Source: Lytechinus pictus
Lineage: Eukaryota; Echinodermata; Echinoidea; Temnopleuroida; Toxopneustidae
NCBI RefSeq assembly: GCF_037042905.1
Contig: NC_087245.1
Span: forward strand, 31,250,001 to 31,314,000
DNA: 64,000 nt
Direction of reading: 5' to 3'
Positions within the stretch are counted from its first letter, which is position 1; each line of letters opens with the position of its first letter. The translations under genes were made by a program, and so were the position numbers. The notes beneath the pieces are model-generated. The model searched no databases. It had not been told where the DNA came from and was given only the letters and a program-made list of their open reading frames with translations. Below, piece by piece: positions 12,701 through 51,100 of this stretch.

Positions 12701-14356
12701 GCACATTTTTTCAGGGCAGTTCAGGCTACTAGAAAAATGTGATCTGAATTGATTATTAACTTGTGTTTGGCATGTATGGAAAGAGAAAATTCAGGGGCTT
12801 CTTTTGACAGTAAGGACAAGTTTATATGATCATTTTAAATAAGGATTTAGAGATAAATTGCAAACCCTTATTTTTGTGTGTGTTGAGATTGCCATTTCTC
12901 CATGCGTTTTCTATGGGAAAATGAAATTTCTGTTTTGCACATATTTTTTCACTTTGTCGCAATTTTTCATTGTGATCTGGTTTCCAAATCTTTATAAAAA
13001 TCATACCATCAGATAGAGCATAAAAAATCCTATTGGACTCTTTATGGACAAGTTTTTGGCATTAATAATAAATTCATAACAGCTCTCGGAAGCTAAAAAT
13101 TTGGATTTGTGTGTGTCCATTTCTTAACTACACAGTCTATGGCAGAGAAATGCTGAAAATTTACCTAATTTCATTCTTCTTTTTTGCAGCCAATAATTGG
13201 ATTTTTTTCAAAAATGTTACATTTTTGTCAGTCTGAAGGTCATTTCTCTTCAAATTCACCAAAAAAATGTGATATTTTCTTGAAATAAGAAAAATATTTT
13301 TTTTTCTCCAGACACCCTATTCATAGACGTTAAGGCCACCGCACACCTTACGACCCGACCAGTCGCCGACTGGCTTGCGACTGGGTGAGGGGAGATGTGA
13401 CGTCACAGCTCTTGTCAGCTTCGAGTCGCAGACCGGTCAAAGACAAGTCGCAAGGAAAATCGGAAGGATTTGACATGTCGAATCCTTATGACTCGATCGC
13501 AAGCTCAATCCAACTTCCAACCAATCAGACAGCAAGTTGCACGACGCGTATATGATAAACAACGCGCATACGCAGTAGTAAGCGCACTTTCTCAGTTGCT
13601 ATGCCAAAAAGCAAAAAGCAAAAAGCGCATGCGTGAGTCGCAGATCGGATCGCAAGGTGTGCGGTGTCAAGGCTTATGACTGCCTTGCGACTCATCTCCC
13701 CTCACCCAGTCGCAAGCCAGTCGGCGACTGGTCGGGTCGTAAGGTGTGCGGTACGTGGCCTTTAGATTTAGTATAAAGGCCTCACGTCAGGCCTAAGTTA
13801 AGGCTATAATCTTATATTAATAGATCTAACTTAACTTAAGTTAGATCTAACGTTAGATCTGTCTAAGTTAGGAATTAGGTCTGTAACTTGTCAAGTCATG
13901 TCAAGTTTTCGTAAATTATGTAACTATTGTAAGGAACATTTGATTAATTATCCATTAATTTTTGTTGGCTTCCTTTTTTGTGAAGGAATTCATATCAAAT
14001 CTTAACAAAACAGCTCAAGTGGGTGGTTATGTTTGCAGCTGTAAGAAACGCTAGACCGTCTCTGCTCTGGTAGTTTGGAAAATTGGCGGTTAACTTGAGC
14101 TAGCTAATATCCACTGCTGACTCAACCTAGGCCTAGCCCGCCGAGCGCCCAGCCCGCGGGCCCGGCTCAGGCCTCAGCTTTAGGCTGGCTCTGAAGTCTG
14201 AGCTCTGCACTGCTGCAGCAATTGTTGCAAATGCAAACAATCTGGCAAAAAATTATATTCGATGCCGCATAAATACGCTTACAAATTGCAGAATATAATA
14301 CCTTTTGAAGACCTTGTCGGACTTTTGAATCTTGCCATACTTGAAATGGACGTCAT
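726..14356 (-). CDS. Coiled-coil protein, 5' part (11 coding exons, 437 aa; continues beyond the left edge)
   Basis: Exons in transcript order: 14356-14302, 11712-11580, 11164-11066, 9968-9890, 6884-6770, 5525-5341, 3902-3747, 3594-3517, 2891-2808, 2483-2325, 893-726. Phases match at every junction and no stop interrupts the joined frame. All introns are GT-AG except the third, which is AT-AC. The protein starts MTSISSMARFKSPTRSSK and has a Ser/Gly/Arg-rich head of about 65 residues. Charged heptad-rich coiled coil follows to the window edge, beginning EYIKNLQQQIYFLELEANF at about residue 75. There are no membrane segments or catalytic motifs. The layout resembles centrosomal, ciliary or filament coiled-coil proteins, but I could not assign a family, so no function is claimed. 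The last visible exon ends in a donor at 725, and no further exon is evident in 1-725. The ATG at 14356 is the first workable start; the longer frame upstream of it has no ATG. Confidence 0.8.
1440..1700. mobile_element. Transposon remnant with AGGGTTCCTACAG terminus
   Basis: The left side starts AGGGTTCCTACAGAAATTTG. The right side has runs such as TTCCATGACTTTTCAC and AAAAATTTTTCCAGGATT, ending near GGGAGAACAC. This matches the general form of short hAT-type repeats, but the inverted ends are degraded and no target duplication is seen. Confidence 0.35.
4753..5235. mobile_element. MITE with CAAAGCTGCCAAG inverted ends
   Basis: The left end CAAAGCTGCCAAGT and the right end ACTTGGCAGCTCTG are inverted copies with one mismatch. 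The interior is T-rich on one side and has A-rich repeats of AAAACGTACT-type sequence on the other. No clean target duplication is visible. It lies in an intron of the coiled-coil gene. Confidence 0.55.
6097..6689. mobile_element. MITE with long inverted arms and TTAA flanks
   Basis: The arms start AAGGACAAGTCCACC and end GGTGGACTTGACCT. They remain similar for well over 100 bp inward (for example ATCCAAGTCGGATGTAAAAT against ATTTCACATCCGATTTTGAT). TTAA flanks both ends (6093-6096 and 6690-6693), as for piggyBac or Kolobok-type elements. Confidence 0.8.
7320..9008. mobile_element. Non-autonomous hAT element (outer copy)
   Basis: The ends are CATGGGCGGAAATC and GATTTCCGCCCCTG, inverted with one mismatch. 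The 8-bp CTTGTGTA is repeated exactly on both sides (7312-7319, 9009-9016), the hAT-type target duplication. Subterminal G- and C-runs (GGGGGGAC) form further inverted repeats. No transposase was found. A second element is inserted inside at 7544-8973. Confidence 0.88.
7544..8973. mobile_element. Nested hAT-like element with GCGCTCGC hairpin repeats
   Basis: The ends CATAGGCGGATCCAGG and CTGGATCCACCCCTATG are inverted copies and are followed inward by C/G runs. The flanks are both C-rich (TTGTCCC, TCCCCCC), so the target duplication is not clean. The interior carries degenerate copies of the hairpin motif in reverse orientation at about 7950, 8060, 8170, 8740 and 8813. Confidence 0.7.
9090..9165. 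repeat. Strong stem-loop
   Basis: GGCCTGGTTTCTAA faces TTAGAACCAGGCC around a tiny loop near 9122. Outer flanks (AAAGTCAAT / ATTGACTT) extend the imperfect stem. Confidence 0.6.
9969..11065 (-). other. U12-type AT-AC intron of the coiled-coil gene
   Basis: On the minus strand the intron starts ATATCCTTT, an exact match to the U12 AT-AC donor consensus, and ends CTGTAC. The branch-like CCTTGAC lies about ten bases before the terminal AC, close to the U12 branch consensus TCCTTRAC. Joining these ends gives ELEANFLRDQAKKATEL in frame and restores phase for the next exon. GT-AG alternatives (a GT at 11056, or an AG after CTCG) break the frame. The intron carries an 817-bp Tc1/mariner-like element. 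Confidence 0.8.
10169..10985. mobile_element. Tc1/mariner-like MITE, foldback type
   Basis: Starts CAGTGCGTCCCACAAAAAAC and ends GTTTTTCGTGGGACGCACTG at 10985, with TA on each side (10167-10168, 10986-10987). The two arms are inverted copies for roughly 300 bp, so nearly the whole element folds back on itself. It sits inside the AT-AC intron of the coiled-coil gene. Confidence 0.88.
12637..13319. mobile_element. MITE with TAGGGTGTCTG ends
   Basis: The ends TAGGGTGTCTG and CAGACACCCTA are perfect inverted copies. TTCATAG flanks both sides (12630-12636, 13320-13326), which is a 7-bp duplication, or 8 bp (ATTCATAG) if the terminal base is counted. No coding capacity is seen. Confidence 0.75.
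13333..13761. mobile_element. Harbinger-like MITE, foldback, TTA duplication
   Basis: Starts AGGCCACCGCACACCTTACG and ends GGTGTGCGGTACGTGGCCT, flanked by TTA on both sides (13330-13332, 13762-13764). Inverted arms of about 65 bp include CGACCCGACCAGTCGCCGAC. A related truncated copy lies at 35957-35993. Confidence 0.8.
13815..13865. repeat. Palindromic AGATCTAACTTAA cluster
   Basis: AGATCTAACTTAA faces TTAAGTTAGATCT, followed by a further AACGTTAGATCT. A related AGATCTACACGATCTAACG is found near 14868, so these short palindromes recur on both sides of the shared promoter. Confidence 0.5.
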
Positions 14357-14533
14357 CTTTGTAGAGATTCGCAGATATTTTAATTTTTAGGTCTGCAAAA
14401 ATGTAGCTTTGCCTCTGGCTTTGGAAAGCGTTACTGGCAACGGGAATCCACGGAGGTACCAGGTCAAAGGTTAATGGGGAGGGGCCATCGCGCAGCCAGA
14501 TTGACGACAACTAATTTCTATTCTGTCTACAAA
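14357..14533. promoter_or_regulatory. Shared bidirectional promoter / 5' UTR interval
   Basis: This 177-bp interval separates the divergent start codons of the coiled-coil gene (minus) and VPS11 (plus), so both 5' UTRs and the core promoter must fit here or overlap neighbouring sequence. No TATA box is obvious. A GC/CpG-richer patch lies close by at about 14135-14170, just inside the first intron of the minus-strand gene. Co-regulation of the two genes is an inference from spacing only. Confidence 0.55.
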
Positions 14534-43621
<29,088 letters not shown>

Positions 43622-43762
43622 AATTCTTCAAATGGCACCAGTACAAAATGGAAATGAACTCATAGACATTGCCAGTTGCTCAATATTGCATTTATCATTG
43701 AGATTATGCTTGAGCTTGATCTTGTTATATTTTACTGTAATTTTTACCTTACTTGAGATGAG

Positions 43763-43768
43763 AATAAA
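43763..43768 (+). terminator. VPS11 polyadenylation signal candidate
   Basis: AATAAA lies 142 bp after the VPS11 stop codon, with a T/G-rich stretch (TGTTGTATGG) just downstream. It is the first canonical signal after the stop. Confidence 0.55.
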
Positions 43769-44706
43769 CACTGACTGTTGTATGGTATTGGTTAATCGTA
43801 CGCCATAATAATGTTTATAATTATGTTCAGGTATTTGTTAATTAATTATGTTGATATTATCGATATTTCAGCAATTGGTCTCTGGTCATAGCGTTTATTA
43901 GATACACATGACATTCCTTTATTTGCCTGGAATTACTTGTTTATTTATCAACTCTAGCTGTACATGTATTTTTGTTTGGTTATTGCTTCAAGCTGTAATG
44001 ATAGACCAGTCCGTAGTTACTTCATGGACAATTTTGGTCAAATGACCTTTCATTTCTTTCATTATGATAGGCAGATTTCAAAGCAAGATATTACATAAGC
44101 TTGCCTTACATAGCAGGATGAAGAAATTGAATAGACCAGGTGACTAGAATAGCACACAAATGAACACTTTATGAAGGTATTCGTTGCATTCCTACTTTGA
44201 ATGCATATCATAGCATGTTGCACAATGTACTTGGCAAACTGTGAAATACCAGTGTTCGTGGACTCAATGTTGCTCTTTGTGGATGTGAATGAAAACCACA
44301 ATTCAAAAGAATATATGAATAAACAAGACATCCAGGTTGGTGCTTATCTCATTAGATTTTAAACCACCATGTCACTTTAGTACAAATGACCTTCCTCTGA
44401 TCATGCGTAGAATCGTTTGATCATGCGCAGAAAGGAACTACGAACTGGCTTATTGCTATATTCTATCATAAATTTGAAAAATATTGTATTCTAACACTCA
44501 CCAGTGTGTTTGCAGTAAGTACCAAGTAGGAGATTGGTCTGATTCTGCACATATTGTAGATAATCATATTGAATGCACTTTCTATTTCTTTAACAGATAC
44601 ATTGTATCTATAAATAGTCCAAAATGCAAATTCTTCTTCAGATTTTCAACTACCAGTTCTATCGATTTTTGTTTTGGATGAGACATTCCTCAGCTTTGCT
44701 TGCAGG

Positions 44707-45360
44707 TTTTTTTATACGCCTGTCCAAGACGGGACGTATTCTGGTATCACGCTCGTTGTCTTGTCCGTCTGTCTGTCCGTCTGTTAACTTTTCCTTTAAA
44801 TGCGATAACTTCACTGTGACTTAACCTAGGCTCATATAATTTGGTGTGTATGATACTAGCATGGATCCCAGGAAGCCTATTGATTTTATGGTCAAAAGGT
44901 CAAAGGTAAAGGTCACAGTGACATGTTTTCATCTTAGCCTTCTGCAGTCCTGGTAAACGTGATAAGTTCAGTTTGACTTAACCTAGGCTCGTATAATTTG
45001 ATGTGTATGATACTAGCATGGATCCCAGGAAGCCTATTGATGTTGAGGTCAAGATCAAAGGTCAAGGTCACAGTGACATGTTTTCATCTTAGCCTTCTGC
45101 AGTCCTTGTAAATGCAATAACTTCAGTTTAACTTAACCTAGGCTCATGTAATTTGGTGTGTATGATACTAGCATGGATCCCAGGAAGCCTATTGATTTTG
45201 AGGTCAAAAGGTCAAAGGTCACAGTGACATGCTTTCATTTTACCCTTCTGAAGTCCTTGTACACTCGATAACTCAAATAAGTTGGTGTGTTTGATACTAG
45301 CATGGGTGAAAGTATTCCAGTTTCTCCTATAATGGTTTTTTCGCACCTATCAAACAGAAT
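44707..45360 (+). repeat. Tandem repeat, unit about 156 bp, about 3.5 copies
   Basis: Units begin near 44803, 44960, 45116 and 45266 (the last one truncated). Each holds GACTTAACCTAGGCTC, GTATGATACTAGCATGGATC, CCAGGAAGCCTATTGA and several AGGTCA hexamers. A leader with ATACGCCTGTCCAAGACGGG and a GTCTGTCTGTCCGT run precedes the array. It looks like a dispersed-repeat family. Confidence 0.8.
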
Positions 45361-45730
45361 GCCAGTAGCTCCTATGTAGGTTAGACTCTACAACTGAAGA
45401 AGCATTATACATCATCAATTGTGCAATGAAATATATGTATATTCAAAGATACAATCTTTGAGAAAGTGTCAGTGTACAAGATTGCACTTTTGCAGCTGTA
45501 AAATATTCTGTACTCTTAAGGTGCAATTCTGGGGGCAAACAAGTATAAAAGGGTTCCCAATGATCAAATCATAATTGTGTTTTATTTTCCCTGGCTAACC
45601 ACTTCAGTTATAAGACTGCTCTACTAGCAAACCCTTTATAACATGTAATTATGACACTTCTTCAATCTGAATACTAAGTTCCAAGCAAGATAGCAGAATG
45701 TTCTCCTTTGCTAAGTTCTTGGAAGGACTC

Positions 45731-45795
45731 GGCTGTAGATTGAACCCATGACCTCCTGTTCAAGAGGCAGATGCTCTACCACCGAGCCACCAGGC
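45731..45795 (-). repeat. tRNA-like sequence (tRNA pseudogene or SINE head)
   Basis: Read on the minus strand it has an A-box-like TGGCTCGGTGGTAGAGC and a B-box-like GGGTTCAATCT at tRNA spacing, with an anticodon-arm-like region between. The acceptor stem does not pair well, so a tRNA-derived repeat is more likely than a working tRNA gene. Confidence 0.6.
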
Positions 45796-48106
45796 TAGGC
45801 TTGCATATAAAACCTAAGATATGTGCATAATTCATTAGATTTTTGTTTAAAAATTTCATTTTTGCATAATAGCGCATTAATTTCAAAAGGCACAGGTGAC
45901 GCCAAACAAATAATAATAATAATAAAATAATTTTATGTCATGAATCCAACAACATACATTCTTGTATTTTATATGATGAGCTACATGCATACTATGTTTA
46001 GATGAATTGAAGAAATAAGTGAACAAAATTGTAGACACCCCCTTCCCCCACCATATTTTGGGGATTGAAATTGCCCATTCTTTTTTAGCACTAAAAGCAG
46101 TGTTATATAATGGACTATAAACTAATAATCTATAAATGCGAAGAAATTTCATTAAATTCTATTTTTCCTCAAACTTTCTTACAAATCTTAATTCATATTT
46201 TGCAGTGAAACGTAATCATTGATGCACATATGGCATATGTAGCACTTATATACTGATTTTCCCCCCAATTTTTTTCCAACAATAAGGATATTAAGAATAT
46301 GTGACCTAAAATCTGTTTTTCAATGACCATAATTTTGTTTACATTGTTATATAATGTATTTAAGTACATGTATTCCATTTATAACACAGAAACAATCTTT
46401 ATCAAGATACACTGTTGTGTTTTTCAGTTAAAGATATATTAATATTGCATCTTGCCTTTATTATAAGATTAGAACCAGAGATATTTCTCTTTAGTTTGGG
46501 TCAGTGTTTTTTTAATTTTTATAAAACCTATGCTTATCTTCATTTCCTATTATGGAAGTAAATAGCAGAGTTGGAAAGTTATTGTTGATTTTTATATGTT
46601 TAAAAAGAATATTAATACTCATTTATTTGGCATTTGTTGATATTGTCACAGAGGAGAATATAATGTACAAAGTACAATAATGTACAAAAGGTGAATGCAT
46701 GTAAAATTGTAAAGAAATTGATCATGAATATAGTTGAATTAAATATAATTAGAGACTTTACATCTAAAGATGTATCCAAGTATCAATGCCTAATTAAGAA
46801 AATGTAGACTTTGCAGGGAAAAGTGAAAGTTAGACAAATAAATGAGATAAGCATATAGAGAGAAAGAAAGTAACTAGTCGGAGAGAGGGAGATAGTATGA
46901 GAAAAGGATGTGTGAGAGAGAAAGAAAGGGATGTGTGAGGGTGCTTGTGTATGTGTGTGTGTGTGAGAGAGAGAGGGGAGATAATGTGGGGTAAAGGTTG
47001 TATGTGTGTGTGTGTGAGAGAGAGAGAGTGAAAAGGAGAAAGAGAGGGCAGAGGTAGATGGAGAAAGATTGCCCAAGGAACGCAGTTATTAATAATTACC
47101 TCTTATAAAGCACTATTTCAAAAGTTACAAAGCGAAAGCAAAATGACAATAGATTTAGATTGTTTTAATATTAAAGAAAAATGTTCATACACAGACGATG
47201 GGGTGGGGGTAAGGTGATATGGAAAAGAGATAGAAAAGGGGACAGATAGAGGGAATAGATTATGTAGATTTGATGAATAGAAGTTATAGAGGTAACAGAT
47301 TAGAATAAAAGCATTAGAAAATTTCTGCTTTTCTCCTTCTTTTTCTTCTTTTATATGTTTCATTATTTTTTAGAATTAACCATGTGAATCATTAAAATTC
47401 CTGATGACTTAAAAAAACATTTAATATAAAAAGAAGATAACAGTTCTAGCAAAAGAAGAACCGGGGTATAACAAAGATACCGGTATCAATTATAAAGGGC
47501 TCCACTTTTCTCAGATTATTTTATTTAAAAGCAACTGATATATAAATGTTTAAGAGTACATTGGAATCGCATTCAGATAGCAAATTTAATGTTTTTTTCA
47601 TGTTAGTTTGTAAGTACTATGGTCTACCAATAAATTTCAATTTCTTTTTTTGGATATACGGAAAAAGATTACGCACGACGCGGTTCAAATCCCTCGCCAC
47701 AGAGGGAACAATATCCATAATCGCAATCGGAAAGGGGTATTCTTCCGAAACCACTGGCGCTTGTTGTCCAAATCCCGACACTATTCACATTGGTTTATCA
47801 AGCGTGCACTAACAGAATGTAGGTAAATCCATATTAGAAATAGCTGTATTGCAGACAGAATTATTATGAAACCAACTAGCTCGTCACGTCAAAACCGGCG
47901 TCAAAATTATCAGACAAACAGCAGACAACAAAAGCGACGATATTTATCTCGGTGCAACACAAATCGGCGTAAAAGTTCAAGTACTCTTCCATCTTTTAAT
48001 ATAATAATTTGATAAATCAGCACTCTCAGTGGAAGCCGACGACCGAAAGCCTGAAGAAGAGAGAAAAATAACCATTATTCACGAGACATTATAAGCGAAG
48101 GATATT

Positions 48107-51100
48107 ATGTCACTTGATTGTGTAATCGGAACGTTTGCTGGCCTTGGGTTGCAGACGATATTAGTTGGGTTGTTTGGCGCCCTTTTGGTTATCTGGTGTT
48201 TTGGATCGAGAAAACAGACGACATCCAACCTTCCACCGGGACCCACGGGACTACCGCTTTTAGGATACCTGCCCTTCCTCAAACTGCCACCGTTCAAAGG
48301 TCGGAATATAAGAACTTTGCAATCTGTTTGTTTTGAAAGATTATACTGTATTCTTTATCCCATGCATCCCATGCATCCCCGTCCCCTTCTCTCTTTCTTT
48401 CTCAATCTCCTTCGATCCTGTATATGATGTCTTATTTTATTCCCTCGATAATTTTTCCGCCCTGCATCAGTTATGTATGACTGCCTTTTGTATGTCCTAC
48501 CCCCTAATTAATCTTGCATATATATATACCTACAGTAGTCATCAGCATGGTGAAATTGATATTATTGGATAAATGATGATTATAAACCTATAACACTGAG
48601 AATAAATATCTGCGGTTCATATTGGCAGTCGCACAATGTGTATATATGTATAGTTTTATTTCACACATCTTTTTTTTCCGCCGCAATGTTTCACCTAGAA
48701 TAATTGTTCTCTTTTCATTATCGATCAGACACGTCCTCATAAAGCATGTAAAAAGCGGTCTTCGTTATTATTATTTGTCTTTTTGAAAAGCTGTGTTACG
48801 GATAACGAACTTTTACCTCACGTACAACCAAAGCTATGCTTTTGAGTGAATCTCCCATTTCCAATTTTCCACAGATACCTTTTTTTTCTATTTAAATCAT
48901 GTTATATAATTTGTCAACAAGATGTACCATAATTTGTGTATATCTTTACATGTTTATTTTAATTGATGTTGTTGAATATAATTATAATGATAATGATTCG
49001 TATCGTAAATATTTGTTATAAATGTATGAAAATGATTTGTAACAATATTTATGTCATTTCTGTTGGAAATAAAATCTGAATCTGAATAGAAACTGTAAAC
49101 ATTGATTCTCTTTGCAATGCATTACATAAAGGTTTCACACATTTGGCAAAGCAATATGGCGGACTGATCAGCCTCCGACTCGGCACCAAACTATGCGTGG
49201 TCCTCAACGATGTCGACTCGGTCAGGCAATCCCTGATCAAGGAAGCCGATGTCTTCACCGATCGCAACGTCCCCATCGAGTACTCGCTTGCTCTACCATT
49301 AGAAGGTGACGGAATCACAGAAATTATTTTTTTTCAAAAAGGCGCATTTCAAAAAGTAAATTTTTAAGAGAAGGAAGTATTTATTTAATTTCCGCACAAG
49401 ACCACACCCATAACCCTGCGAAGCGTGGTGCCCCCGAGATGTGTCTACTTCATAGTAGGGGATGCTGCGTATGTTAATCGGCAGCACCCCCTGAAAACCA
49501 GATTGGTATGCCAAACTGTAGAATTTTCACCCGTAATCACCTTCATTTTGTAGCGTTTGTAGCGGAAACCCCTTTTTTCTTGTCTAAATTATTTCTGATC
49601 AAAATAAGCTTCATTTTGGAGCAAGAACCTATTTTTTCTTGTCACCCCCTCTTCAAAATTCGTCCCCAGAGCCATGACCACACTCTTATTCATGTTTGAT
49701 CTCTACGTTTTTTCACAATGAAATTGTGCGCCTATAATGGTGTTATATTCGACACTTTTAAAGGATGCAAAACACACCAGAAATTGATGGATGGATGGAT
49801 GGCTGGATGACTTGATTAATAAAATCAATTCTTCTTTCAAAACAATTACCAAGTTTAGTTGAGTATATACCGAACGTATGCGTATTTTAAGGCGGCATAC
49901 ATTTTCTATATAGAGGCATGCATTAACAGATGAAGGAAGACTTAGGAAGATGCCATCACACTTATCATGCTTATAAAGGAGTGGTCCTCCAAGATGCAGA
50001 GAATAGAGCAGAAAGTAGCTTGTCTGATGATGGATTTTAAGTGTCATTCCATACGGTATGCAATACATTATTAGCACTTGAGCAAAGATCACATAAATAT
50101 GAATTTCCGTACTTACGCAATATCTTTACAGGAAGTCTTGCGTTTGCCAGTGGAGACAAATGGAGAGAACTGCGGACGTTCGTCGCCAAGTCGTTCAGAT
50201 TGTTTGAAGTTGAAAAGGAGAAGTTGGAGTCGGTGATCGTGAGAGAGTCGGAGCGACTTTGCAAGGCTTTTCATGATGAAGCAAGCGAAAGGTTCTAAGC
50301 TAAAGCTAGAATAATTATATGCATTCATGATGAATAACATGCTGAACAATTGAAAATATCATTACCACAAGGGATACTAATAAAATACTATTGAAATCTA
50401 GAATCTCTCAAATAGAATGTCACAAAATGAAATCGAGGACAATGACTTTTTGAAAAAGTGATAAACGTAATATAAGAAATCGATTTACGAGTAAAAGAAG
50501 CTGATTTTTTTTTACAATAGTTCTTAATGCTCTCATCTCACTCCAACTCTAATTGTATCATCACACAATTCTCTCCCCCCTCTCTCTCTCTCTCTCCCTC
50601 ATTCTCTTTTATTATCAACTTGTCCCTCTGATCTCCATGTATTTATTTCTCCCCACCATAATGATGACCGCACCAACCTTGGCACCAGCCAATATGGGCC
50701 TGCGGTCTATTCTAAACTTGGTACTCCTTAATTAGTATTGTATAAGTGGGCCTATGCGTTATCTAGTATTTTTTATTTTTGAAATTCATCCTTATTTTCT
50801 TTGTACATACGTTTCTTTACATAATGTATAATTATCAGACTGATTTGATTTTAACATTCGATTGTTAGACAAGAATAAAGACATATTTCCAAACAAAGCG
50901 ATAAGATTCATCATTATCTCATTATTACAATTCAAAGCTTCTCAGGAGGTGATGCCTTTGACCCACATCACATCATCAAGAACGCTGTCTCCAACATCAT
51001 CTGCAGCATCTGTTTTGGTCAAACTTACGAATACTCGGATCCAGAGTTCAAGCATATTCTCACCGTTGTAGGTTCGTATTGAATGTTAAGTCTAACAGAA

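Larger units (their letters stand above)
43769..48106. other. Intergenic region between VPS11 and the P450 gene
   Basis: No coding exon is supported here. It contains the 156-bp tandem repeat (44707-45360), a tRNA-like sequence at 45731-45795, and GA/GT-rich simple sequence at about 46850-47060. The remainder is AT-rich DNA in which I see nothing specific. The promoter of the P450 gene should lie at the right end, but no TATA box stands out. Confidence 0.5.

Noticed and set aside
14253..14510. Minus-strand frame of 85 codons covering exon 1 of the coiled-coil gene
   Set aside because: It begins with TTG, not ATG, has no upstream ATG before a stop, and its frame does not continue into the next exon. 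The shorter frame from the ATG at 14356 does.
47670..47720. Possible tRNA B box (GGTTCAAATCCC) before the P450
   Set aside because: No A box or cloverleaf pairing is found at the right distance.
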